NCBI GenBank assembly: GCA_002504525.1
Contig: DATD01000031.1
Span: forward strand, 71,670-135,669
Direction of reading: 5' to 3'
Source: Methanomassiliicoccus sp. UBA345
Lineage (GTDB): Archaea; Thermoplasmatota; Thermoplasmata; Methanomassiliicoccales; Methanomassiliicoccaceae
Length of the DNA: 64,000 nucleotides
The notes beneath the pieces are model-generated. The model had not been told where the DNA came from and made no database searches. It was given only the letters and a program-made list of their open reading frames with translations. The position numbers were made by a program, and so were the translations under genes. Below are positions 28,184 through 37,049 of this stretch, piece after piece; positions within the stretch are counted from its first letter, which is position 1; each line of letters begins with the position of its first letter.

Positions 28184-29083
28184 ATGACCGAAGCGATAAT
28201 AGACCTGGACCAACTGAACCTGAACCATCTCGATTACAGCAAGACCATCATCGTCGCCAGTGTTGCCGCGGCCGCGCTGATCTTCGCGATGGGGTTCATC
28301 GATGGCATCGGAGGCCTGACCCTCCCCGGGGAGTGGATCGATTACCTGATCCTCGGCCTGATGGCCGTCTGCGGCCCCTACGGGTTCTACATGTCGTACA
28401 AGGCCAAGAAGGTCCGCGACATCGAGAAGCGCCTTCCAGAGTTCCTGCGCGACGTGGCCGAGGCGGGCCGCTTCGGCATGACCCTCTCGCAGGCCATCAA
28501 GGCAGCGTCCAAGGGCCGCTACGGCAGCCTGACCCCAGAGATCCGACGCATGGCCGCGCAGATCGATTGGGGCGTGCCGGCCTCGGACGCCATGCGGCTG
28601 TTCGCCAACCGCGTCGACACCCCGCTGGTGCGCAGGATGACCAGCATCATCATCAAGGCCAACGACGCCGGCGGCAACGTGGCGGACGTGCTGACCATGG
28701 TGGCGCACGATGCAAGGGAGTCAATGCTCAACCAGAACGAGAGGAGCATCTCCATGGCCACCTACACCGTGGTCATCTATGTGGCCTTCGCGGTGTTCAT
28801 CGCGACCATATTCATCCTGAACACCACCTTCCTGCCGAAGATGATGGAGGCGGGCACCCAGGTGGCCGAAGCGACCGAGAAGGCGGGCGCGTCCGGCTCC
28901 CTCGTCACCATCCAGACGGACGTCATTCCCACCGTGCAGACCCTCCTGGTGCTATCGGTGGTCATCCACGCCTTCGGCGACGGCATATTGGCCGGAGTAT
29001 TGCAGGATGGACAGATACCGAACGGCCTCCGGCATAGCTTCATCATGCTCCTGATCGGGTTCGTGGGAACGAGGTTGATCTGA
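28184..29083 (+). CDS. Type II secretion F-domain membrane protein (TadC/FlaJ-like), copy 2
   Basis: A 299-residue T2SF-domain protein with an N-terminal membrane pair, a cytoplasmic helical domain (RLPEFLRDVAEAGRFGMTL, typical of the family), and C-terminal helices. It partners with the preceding gene as the second half of the inner-membrane platform. GAGGTG at 28175-28180 supports the ATG at 28184 over the GTG at 28178. Its stop overlaps the second ATPase start (TGATG). Confidence 0.85.
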   Translation: MTEAIIDLDQLNLNHLDYSKTIIVASVAAAALIFAMGFIDGIGGLTLPGEWIDYLILGLMAVCGPYGFYMSYKAKKVRDIEKRLPEFLRDVAEAGRFGMTLSQAIKAASKGRYGSLTPEIRRMAAQIDWGVPASDAMRLFANRVDTPLVRRMTSIIIKANDAGGNVADVLTMVAHDARESMLNQNERSISMATYTVVIYVAFAVFIATIFILNTTFLPKMMEAGTQVAEATEKAGASGSLVTIQTDVIPTVQTLLVLSVVIHAFGDGILAGVLQDGQIPNGLRHSFIMLLIGFVGTRLI

Positions 29084-30762
29084 TGGACCAGGCGGCCAGA
29101 CCTATCGACGACATCGAGCCCCTGTTCGAAGGGTCGACGGAGGAGAAGGAGAAGATGACGCTGAGCCAGCGTTACCTCTCCCTGCTGCTCCGGATCAGGA
29201 ACCGCCCCCTGCGCGTCCGGCTGCCGTACGGCAGCAAGGTCGACGGTAAGCCCATCACCGAGATACCGAGGATCTCCTCCCTCACCGTGGAGGAGGTGGA
29301 GATGTCGGCCATCGAGGAGAACTACTCGTATTCTCGCATCAGCTACGACAGCGTATCGGCGGAATACCTGTACGAGGTCATCGAACCCAAGCTGACCGAG
29401 GACGAGATGAACCTCCTGGACGTCCTGAAGAAGGCGCTCATCGTCTCGCTGAACCTCTCGTCCGATCCCAGCGTGGAGCATCGGAACGAGGTGCTCAACA
29501 AGGCCGCCGACATGCTAATGCTCAAGCTCGGTCTGTCGCTCCAGCCGATATCGAGGGAGCGCATCCTCTACTACCTGCGCAGGGACTTCGTCGGATACGG
29601 CGCCATCAACGTGATGATGATCGACCCCAACATCGAGGACTGCTCCTGCGACGGCGTGGGGATCCCGCTGTACATCTACCATCGCAAGTATGGCAGCATC
29701 CAGACCAACATCGTCTTCGAGGACGAGCGGGAGCTGGACGAGTACGTGGTGTGGCTGGCCCAGAAGTGCGGAAAGCACATCTCGGTGGCGAACCCGCTGC
29801 TGGACGCCACCATCCCGGACGGCTCCAGGCTCAATGCCACCCTTGGGAAGCATGTCACCAAGCGCGGATCTTCCTTCACCATCCGCCGGTTCAAGGACAA
29901 TCCGTTCACGCCCGTCGACCTCATCAAGTTCAGGACCATGAACGTCGAGATGATGGCCTTCCTGTGGATATCGGTGGAGTTCGGCTCCTCCATGATGGTG
30001 TGCGGCGGGACCGCGTCCGGAAAGACCACCACGCTCAACGCCATCCTGCTGTTCATACCTCCCCAGATGAAGATCGTCAGCATCGAGGACACCAGGGAGC
30101 TGAACCTCCCTCACGAGAACTGGATCCCCGGGCTGACCAGGGAGGGCTTCGCCGGCCGGGGTAACAATAGCGGCAACATCAACATGTTCGACCTGCTGAC
30201 CGCCGCGCTGAGGCAGAGGCCGCAGTACCTGATGGTCGGCGAGGTCAGGGGCAAGGAGGCCTACGTGGTCTTCCAGGCCATGGCCACCGGGCACATCTCC
30301 TACTCGACGTTCCACGCCGAGGACGTGCAGTCGATGGTGCACAGGCTGGAGAACGACCCGATCAACCTGCCTCGGGCGCTGCTCTCCTCGCTGGACCTCG
30401 TCCTGCTGCAGGGCCAGGTCAAGGTGGGCACCAAGATGACCCGGCGGGCCAAGGCGCTGACCGAGCTGGTGGGAATGGACCCCGAGACCGGGGAGCTCAT
30501 CACCAACTCGGTGTTCTACTGGAACCCCGCCGACGACTCGTTCACCTACTCCGGCCACTCCTACATCTACGAGAAGGTCAGGGCGGTCCGCAACTGGTCG
30601 CCGCGGGAGATGGAGCGGGAGGTGAAGAGGCGCATGGACATCCTGGAGTACATGATGAAGATCGGCGTCAACAACTACCGCCAGGTGGCCAAGATCGTCT
30701 CCGCCTACTACAAGGACCCGGAGAAGGTCATGAGAGAGGTCCGCGGGAAGACCGCGGAGTGA
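29083..30762 (+). CDS. Type II/IV secretion ATPase (FlaI/TadA-like), copy 2
   Basis: A 559-residue paralogue of the ATPase at 25398. Motifs: VGYGAINVMMIDPNIEDCSCDG, Walker A GGTASGKTTTLN, SIEDTRELNLPH, Walker B LMVGEVRGKE and His box YSTFHAED. All catalytic elements are intact in both copies, so neither is obviously a decoy. Two ATPases in one operon could form a hetero-hexamer or separate extension and retraction motors, as PilB and PilT do in bacteria; the sequence alone does not decide. Confidence 0.9.
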   Translation: MDQAARPIDDIEPLFEGSTEEKEKMTLSQRYLSLLLRIRNRPLRVRLPYGSKVDGKPITEIPRISSLTVEEVEMSAIEENYSYSRISYDSVSAEYLYEVIEPKLTEDEMNLLDVLKKALIVSLNLSSDPSVEHRNEVLNKAADMLMLKLGLSLQPISRERILYYLRRDFVGYGAINVMMIDPNIEDCSCDGVGIPLYIYHRKYGSIQTNIVFEDERELDEYVVWLAQKCGKHISVANPLLDATIPDGSRLNATLGKHVTKRGSSFTIRRFKDNPFTPVDLIKFRTMNVEMMAFLWISVEFGSSMMVCGGTASGKTTTLNAILLFIPPQMKIVSIEDTRELNLPHENWIPGLTREGFAGRGNNSGNINMFDLLTAALRQRPQYLMVGEVRGKEAYVVFQAMATGHISYSTFHAEDVQSMVHRLENDPINLPRALLSSLDLVLLQGQVKVGTKMTRRAKALTELVGMDPETGELITNSVFYWNPADDSFTYSGHSYIYEKVRAVRNWSPREMEREVKRRMDILEYMMKIGVNNYRQVAKIVSAYYKDPEKVMREVRGKTAE

Positions 30763-30882
30763 GCGCCTGCTGTTCACGGCACATCTTTTCCTAATCCCGG
30801 TCGATCGGCTGGATCGTTCTGTGAGCCGTCGGAACTTGGCGGACAGCCTTGAGCAAGTTGTTCTCTACGCTTCCTGGTCAGA

Positions 30883-30900
30883 AGTAAAAAAGAAAAGAAG
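30883..30900 (-). terminator. T-rich terminator of the surface-protein gene
   Basis: On the minus strand the bases just beyond the stop at 30912 read CTTCTTTTCTTTTTTAC, a U-rich tract of the type that ends archaeal transcription. Confidence 0.5.
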
Positions 30901-30911
30901 ATGGAAGGGGT

Positions 30912-33900
30912 TTAAGGCTTCAGTTCGTCAGACTTAGCCGCCTCGTCGGCTGGCGCCGGCGCATCGACCGCGGGCTTGTCATCCCCCTCCGCTCTAGGTT
31001 CGACATGCCCCTCGGCCTTGTCGCTCTTCACCTGGGGGTCGGCGGGCGTCTCGGTCTTTCCCACCGGCCTCCGGACGATCCTCCTCAGAGGCTTGCGGGG
31101 AGGCTCCTCCTTGACCGGCTCCGCGGGCGCCTTGGGCACCTCCAGGGTGCTGCCGCACTTCTGGCATATGGGGGAGCCGCGGGGGTTGTGGGTGGCGCAC
31201 ACCGGGCACAGGGAGCCGCCGGACTTGAGCTTCTCCTCCTCCTGGGACAGCCACTGCTCGAAGGAGATGAACGCGGGGTGCTTCTTCCACCAGGTGGGGA
31301 ACCTGGCGTCCGAGTACTTTCTCCCCATCTCGATCTTGGCCTCCTCGCGGTAGGTGTCGACGTAGCTCTCGTACTGCTCCCTCATCTTCTTGATGTGAGC
31401 GCCCTCCTCCTCCTCGATCGCCTCGGTGATGAACTTGATGCCGCACTCCGGGCACTGAGTGGAATTGGACGGTATCCACGCGTTGCACTCACTGCATTTC
31501 GCGGTACCGGGCTCGAACTGCACACCGCATTTGGGGCAGCGCTTGGATGCCTCGGGAATGAGCGCGCCGCATTCGCCGCACTCCACCATCCGGCCCAGCC
31601 CGTACTTGTACAGGTACGCCGAGAAGGCGATGATCACGGCCGAGACCAGCGCGAATATCAGGAGGTACACGTACCAGGGGATGCCTCCCTCGGGGGCCGC
31701 TTTGACCTGGACGGTCTGGGACGTGCTTTCGCTCTTGCCTCCGATGCTCACTTCCACGCTGACGACGTAGTCGCCATCCAGGCCCTGATTCAGATAGACG
31801 GATACGAGGAACCCTCCGCTGGCATCGGTGGTACCGGTGAGCTTTCCGCCGATCATCACGCCATCTTTCACCAGCCACACCTCGACCAAGGCGCCGGACA
31901 CCGCCTTGGTGGTGTTCTTGTTGGTCACCGTACCGGTAATGAAGACGGAATCGCCCGGCTTATACGACGTCTTCGATAGGTCGTTGAGCTTTATCACGGT
32001 GTTCGGCGCGGCCACAGTGAAGTCGAGGGACACGATGTCCTGGGTGTCGTCGATCTCCTCCACCGTACGGTCGGGGTTCGAAGAGACCACCAAGGTGTAC
32101 TCCCCCATGGTCACGTTGATCGCCCAGGTCACGTTGATCTCGTGCGCCTGGCCTATGCCGAAGTCCTTGACCACGGTTCCGATCTCGGTCATCCGATACA
32201 TCTCATCGACGGCGTAGAAGGCGAACAGGACGCCGTAGGCAGGGCTGGCGCCGTTGTTCCGGACAGAGGTGGACATCACAACGGTCTCGCCGACCGAGGC
32301 GGTGTCCACCGGGCTGCCGTCCTTGGTCACGTGGATATCGCCGGTGAACGTTATGTCCGGTCGGTTCTCCACTATGGTGAGGTACTGAGTGGCGTTGTTG
32401 TTATCGTAGTAGGCCTCCTTGATCATCTTGTCCGGGTTCACTACCGCGATGATCTTCCGTTCCTCTTCGATGACGCCTTCGCCCAGCTCCGCGGTCATAT
32501 AACCGATCGCCGTCGCGGTGCCCCATGCCGCGATGGAGGGTATGGTCGCCTGATAGAATCTCGTCAGGGAGGATACCTCGTTGAAGTAGAAGTTCACCAC
32601 CACGTTGGAGACGGGGACACCCCCCACGTTCGTGACGGAGGCGGTGACGGTTATGTCATCGTTGACGTTCACCGGACTGGCGGGCGAGAAGTTGACATTG
32701 GTGGCCCTGAGGTCTGGGTAGTCCAGCACCGATCGGGTCACCTCCACCGCGTTGTTGCCGCGGCCGATGTCATCGATCCTCTCCTCGCCATCGACCACCA
32801 CCCCGATCACATGAACGCCGGCCATGGCCGGGGTCCAATCGACATAGACGGGGGCCGAAGAGTCGACGAGCAGGCGGCTGATGGACTGAGTGCCGATGAC
32901 CCGATTGGTCCCACTGGGATCTTTCGCATAGATCGTGACGTTGACGTCTTTCGCTTCGATATCCCCGATATTGCCCACGCTGACCGCGATGGTGGTCTTG
33001 CGTTCCACCACCGACGATGAGGGGTCAAATGTGACGCCGCTCGTCTGCACCACCAGGTCGGCTATCCCCTGGACCTTGATCATGCGAGTGAAGTTGTTGT
33101 TGGTCTCGTCGCCCTCGTTGATATGGTTGAGGGGATCGACCGAGAGGAATATCTCATGCTCTCCGAGTGGTACGGTGGCCGTCCAATCGAACGATACGTT
33201 GACCGCATTGGCCTGGCCGCCCTTGGGAATCACCGGTATCACCTTGTCAAAGAGGGGTTTGCCAGTGGTGTTGTCGTTGAACCATACTCGGACATTGTGG
33301 GCGTCGACGGGGCCATTGTTGACTATCTCGGTCGAGATGGTGGTCTGTTGACCCCTCGCGGGCATAGGGTTCGAGAAGCCGATCGGCGGGTCGAGGTCAG
33401 GCTTCACACTGCTCATACCGAGAGATGCGGGGACCACTCCTCTTTTCAGTTCCTCTCCGTCCTTGTAAGCTCCCAGCGAGACGGAGGTGTAGCCCTCCGG
33501 ATTGCTGGCGTACTCATCATCGTAGTAGATGGTTTCGTCGAACTCGTAGGTGGCCCTGATCAACACGCTTCCCATGTTGAACACCTTCCCCGCGGTCAGC
33601 TCACTGCGGAAGACCTTGAACATGGCCTGCCCGTTCCTGTCGGTCGTCTTGCTTAGCAGGTCAGACACGACGGGTGGCTCGCTGAAGTATTCCACCTTCA
33701 CGTCCGCATCCGGCAGCACGTGACCGAGCATTCCAGGCTGGCCGGAGCCATCCCAGACCGTTACTTTCAGCCAGCTGTAGATGTATACCTTCGCGTTCTG
33801 TCTCACTTCGATCGAGGGGATGGCGACGTCAGTGAGATGGGCGACGGCATCGCCGCCGAAATTGTTCCATGCCCCGGTGAAGGTCGTGTTTTGGGCGAAC

Positions 33901-36900
33901 ACCTTCGCCTCGGAATTGATGGGGCACGTTACTTCCGCGCCGATTCCAGCATTGTCGAACGTCAGTTCCGAGCGGCCTTCAGCCGTTATGCTGACCGTTT
34001 TCTGGATGGTGGAATCACGCACCTGCAGGGCGGCGTCCGCGCTCAGGAACATCCTCACTCCGGTGTCCGATGTGAAGGACGCGCCGTTGATGAGCTTGAG
34101 AGCTCCGTTCTCCGAGACGCTGAGCGTGAACGTTCCGTTCCCGCTCTGAACGATCTTCAAGGCGCCGCCGTTCATGGTCAGAGTACCGTTCTCGATGATC
34201 CTGACGTTGCCGCCGATCTCGAGAGAACCGGACACCGTCATGTTCGGATATTTCGAGCCGCCTATGACCAGATCCTCAGTACCGGGAGGGATGTTTACGG
34301 TGATGTTCTTGGACGCCTCGTTGTTGAGGTAGTTCGACTCCTGGACCGACCGGTGCGGGTTTACGGTTATGTTTATGGGATACTCTCCCACGTGATCTAT
34401 CCTCCAGGTTATGGAGGCGTAATTGGACCCGGAAGCGGGAACATTGAGCGTGGCCGAGCCAAGAGGTTTGGTCCCATCATATGCCTCCACCAGCACGTTG
34501 TCGGCAGCGAGCCTCCCTTGGTTCATTACATAGACGTATGCTGTGACGTCGCTCCCATGCACGACATATACCGGACTGAAACTGATATCATCGCTGGTGA
34601 CGGACAGGTCCGGAAGCTGGATCAGTAATTCGTCCAGGGTGACCGTGTAACTCTTGGAAGTGCTCCCCTGCGATAGGGCTGTGAAGGTCTGGAACGATAT
34701 GTTCTGCTGTTTGCTGTGATCCCCCCATAGATCGCTCTTGAAAGAGACCATCGCGCCGTAAGTGATGTTGACGTACGAGTTGTTGGCGAGAACGTTCTTG
34801 ATCTCGGAAAGATAGGGTATCCTGACCTTTCCGTCAATGCCGGTCACGTTATAGTTGTCGCTGTTCTTTCCAAGATACTTCAGAACCTCATCGGACGGAT
34901 AGTTGCGGATGCCGTCCGGGGTGTAATAATGGGCCTCCTTCTCAGTGGATTGAAGAATCGCGCTGACCTCTGCCCCACTGACCAGCTGGCCATCGCTGTC
35001 CTGGACGGTTATATCAGCCCAGCGGTAGATGTAGATGGTGGGGCAGATGGTTATATCCAGCCACACTTTGTCGAACTGGATCGCATTCGCCGCATCGCCG
35101 TTAACGAACTGGATGGACAGCTCGTTGATGCTGGCCATGTCTGTCAGGCCCTGAGAGTATAGGTTAGAGTAATCGGAGAATAGGGGTCCTGAAGGGCCTT
35201 TTTGTGGAACTATACCCGTATTATACAGAACCGCATCTTTAGCAGACCACTGAATCTGATTGTACTGAGTGTTTTCAGCAAGGTCAGATACACCATATCT
35301 TACCCCTAGGTCTGCTGCAAGGACTGCCCCTCTTATTTTGCTAGTGTTAAACTCCGTTAAGGACATTTGCTCATTGCTTTCAACTTCAAAATATCTTGGA
35401 GTTGCCCCAAAATCTGTAGAGTTTCCAACTTCTTCATTTGTGTTATCAGCAGCTCCAATAGATCCCGCAGTCGCCTCGAAGGTCTCCGCTATGGTGATGA
35501 ATGGGTAGACACGTTTGGATGAGGGCGAGGGGGTTTGCGAGTCATCTATGTACACGCCGTAGAAGAACGCCTGGGAGTCGTCCATCAGGACCAGCCGGTT
35601 CCGAACGGCTGGATCGTCCGACATGTCCACTTCGATTTTGGTGTCCACGGCGGTCAGGTCGGTGTTGCCCGCTACGGTGATGTTTCTGTAGGTATCAAGT
35701 GTTATGCTGACGCTGACCCAAAGCCTGTCGATGGAGACGCTGCCAGTGCCGCTGTTATTGACCCCGATGTTGAGGCCATATAGGTCCTGAGCAGACATTT
35801 TGGGCAGATCGATGCTCTTGGCCACTTGGTGAGGCACGCCGTCGATTGGATCCACCGGAGTGGATGGCAGGGACATCGTCGTCTCTACCGGATCGCCGTT
35901 GCGATACTGGTAGAAGACCTTTAGGTCGGATGGAAGGTAGTCTGAGGAGGTGGTGTACTCCACATTGAGCTTTAGGTCGACGCCATCCGCGGCGGAGAAC
36001 ATGAGGCCTGCAGTGTCAATGCCGTTAAGCCATAGGGCAGTATTGGGGCCGACAGTGAAGCTCTTGAGATCGTCCTTGAGCAGACTCTTGATGTCCTGCA
36101 TCGTCACGGTAGAGTCTTCCCTGATGGCCACCGGCATCCTGTACAGCAGGTAGTTTGCAGAGAGGCGGGTGCCATTGGCGGCATCGACGTCCTTGGCGAA
36201 GCTGTAGCCATGATCATGCATCGCCGCTATGTTCTCGTCGCCCGGCTCGTAAATGTCCTTGATGGTGGAAGCGAACAGATTGACCCGGGAGGACATGAAC
36301 AGGATGACCAGAGAATCATCGAACTCGCCAACCGGGAAATGGTCCTGATCACAATCGCCGGCCACGGTGGTTTGGCCGAGGATGTTGGAGCGGGTCAGGT
36401 TGAAGGTGGAGTCGTCTACCAGAAGGTGGCCGGAAGCTATGATGTCCGAGTCGTATGCTTCGAACACCCCTCCGTTGCGCACCGCAATGCCCAGGCTGGG
36501 GAATGCGTACGCGATGTCATTGATGCGGGCGGTCAGAGTTGCGTTCTTCAGGACGAGCTTTCCGCCGTCCTCGATGATAAGGGAGAATACCTTGTTGCGA
36601 GCATCGTCAGGACCGAAATACTCCTGCGCGAACTCCAGCGTCCCGCCGTCTATGACCACCACGCCGCCGCTGCGTATGGTCAGATTACCGGAGAGCGACC
36701 AGCCCCCCTGAACGTATTTATTCGATTGCTCGTACTCCTCGCCGATGTACCAGTCACCCGCGCCATCAATGGAATCGTTCGACGGCAGGGCCTGGCCCAG
36801 ATCGCCCACTGCGAATATCAGGAAGCCCGTGAACGAGGATAGTACCACGCTGACTGCCACGAGTATGCTGGCTGCTCTGCTAAGGAGAATACTCTCTGCC

Positions 36901-36902
36901 AT
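30912..36902 (-). CDS. Giant surface protein with CARDB repeats and cytoplasmic zinc ribbons
   Basis: A 1,996-residue membrane-anchored protein. An N-terminal signal/anchor helix (residues 12-36) is followed by a beta-helix-like region. At least five CARDB-type adhesion domains start near residues 762, 1166, 1279, 1393 and 1511, each beginning PDL or ADL and containing the N-x-G turn (NQG, NNGP, NIG, NVGG, NNGA). A further beta-sandwich domain precedes a single membrane helix (about 1742-1764). The cytoplasmic tail has three zinc ribbons (CGECG/CPKCG, CSECN/CPECG, CPVCA/CQKCG), a helical linker and an acidic disordered end. A cytoplasmic zinc-ribbon tail on an S-layer- or adhesin-like protein suggests contact with an internal partner. 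Residues ~480-580 are encoded by an AT-rich tract. Confidence 0.85.
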   Translation of the reverse strand: MAESILLSRAASILVAVSVVLSSFTGFLIFAVGDLGQALPSNDSIDGAGDWYIGEEYEQSNKYVQGGWSLSGNLTIRSGGVVVIDGGTLEFAQEYFGPDDARNKVFSLIIEDGGKLVLKNATLTARINDIAYAFPSLGIAVRNGGVFEAYDSDIIASGHLLVDDSTFNLTRSNILGQTTVAGDCDQDHFPVGEFDDSLVILFMSSRVNLFASTIKDIYEPGDENIAAMHDHGYSFAKDVDAANGTRLSANYLLYRMPVAIREDSTVTMQDIKSLLKDDLKSFTVGPNTALWLNGIDTAGLMFSAADGVDLKLNVEYTTSSDYLPSDLKVFYQYRNGDPVETTMSLPSTPVDPIDGVPHQVAKSIDLPKMSAQDLYGLNIGVNNSGTGSVSIDRLWVSVSITLDTYRNITVAGNTDLTAVDTKIEVDMSDDPAVRNRLVLMDDSQAFFYGVYIDDSQTPSPSSKRVYPFITIAETFEATAGSIGAADNTNEEVGNSTDFGATPRYFEVESNEQMSLTEFNTSKIRGAVLAADLGVRYGVSDLAENTQYNQIQWSAKDAVLYNTGIVPQKGPSGPLFSDYSNLYSQGLTDMASINELSIQFVNGDAANAIQFDKVWLDITICPTIYIYRWADITVQDSDGQLVSGAEVSAILQSTEKEAHYYTPDGIRNYPSDEVLKYLGKNSDNYNVTGIDGKVRIPYLSEIKNVLANNSYVNITYGAMVSFKSDLWGDHSKQQNISFQTFTALSQGSTSKSYTVTLDELLIQLPDLSVTSDDISFSPVYVVHGSDVTAYVYVMNQGRLAADNVLVEAYDGTKPLGSATLNVPASGSNYASITWRIDHVGEYPINITVNPHRSVQESNYLNNEASKNITVNIPPGTEDLVIGGSKYPNMTVSGSLEIGGNVRIIENGTLTMNGGALKIVQSGNGTFTLSVSENGALKLINGASFTSDTGVRMFLSADAALQVRDSTIQKTVSITAEGRSELTFDNAGIGAEVTCPINSEAKVFAQNTTFTGAWNNFGGDAVAHLTDVAIPSIEVRQNAKVYIYSWLKVTVWDGSGQPGMLGHVLPDADVKVEYFSEPPVVSDLLSKTTDRNGQAMFKVFRSELTAGKVFNMGSVLIRATYEFDETIYYDDEYASNPEGYTSVSLGAYKDGEELKRGVVPASLGMSSVKPDLDPPIGFSNPMPARGQQTTISTEIVNNGPVDAHNVRVWFNDNTTGKPLFDKVIPVIPKGGQANAVNVSFDWTATVPLGEHEIFLSVDPLNHINEGDETNNNFTRMIKVQGIADLVVQTSGVTFDPSSSVVERKTTIAVSVGNIGDIEAKDVNVTIYAKDPSGTNRVIGTQSISRLLVDSSAPVYVDWTPAMAGVHVIGVVVDGEERIDDIGRGNNAVEVTRSVLDYPDLRATNVNFSPASPVNVNDDITVTASVTNVGGVPVSNVVVNFYFNEVSSLTRFYQATIPSIAAWGTATAIGYMTAELGEGVIEEERKIIAVVNPDKMIKEAYYDNNNATQYLTIVENRPDITFTGDIHVTKDGSPVDTASVGETVVMSTSVRNNGASPAYGVLFAFYAVDEMYRMTEIGTVVKDFGIGQAHEINVTWAINVTMGEYTLVVSSNPDRTVEEIDDTQDIVSLDFTVAAPNTVIKLNDLSKTSYKPGDSVFITGTVTNKNTTKAVSGALVEVWLVKDGVMIGGKLTGTTDASGGFLVSVYLNQGLDGDYVVSVEVSIGGKSESTSQTVQVKAAPEGGIPWYVYLLIFALVSAVIIAFSAYLYKYGLGRMVECGECGALIPEASKRCPKCGVQFEPGTAKCSECNAWIPSNSTQCPECGIKFITEAIEEEEGAHIKKMREQYESYVDTYREEAKIEMGRKYSDARFPTWWKKHPAFISFEQWLSQEEEKLKSGGSLCPVCATHNPRGSPICQKCGSTLEVPKAPAEPVKEEPPRKPLRRIVRRPVGKTETPADPQVKSDKAEGHVEPRAEGDDKPAVDAPAPADEAAKSDELKP
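35161..35465 (-). other. AT-rich island inside the surface-protein gene
   Basis: About 300 bases of unusual composition that keep the reading frame (residues ~480-580). Two 60-base lines inside it have 24 and 21 G+C, against well over 60% in most surrounding genes. Codons shift to A/T third positions. Boundaries are visual. Confidence 0.6.
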
Positions 36903-36960
36903 GAACCCACCGCCTGCCCAAATCCGACCGGAAATAGCAGGCGAATACCGGTTCGTGCTT

Positions 36961-36980
36961 ATTTTAATCTATTGATTAAA
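36961..36980 (-). promoter_or_regulatory. TATA region with palindrome before the surface-protein gene
   Basis: The perfect inverted repeat TTTAATC-TATT-GATTAAA (36963-36980) overlaps the minus-strand TATA-like ATTAAAATAAG. The start of transcription would be near 36940, with GGCGGTGGG before the ATG. The palindrome could be an operator overlapping the TATA box. Confidence 0.45.
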
Positions 36981-37049
36981 TTCACACGCTCCAGATATAC
37001 CTTTGCCCCGACCCAGATCGTAATGGAAAAGGGACGCCCCGACTTGAAC

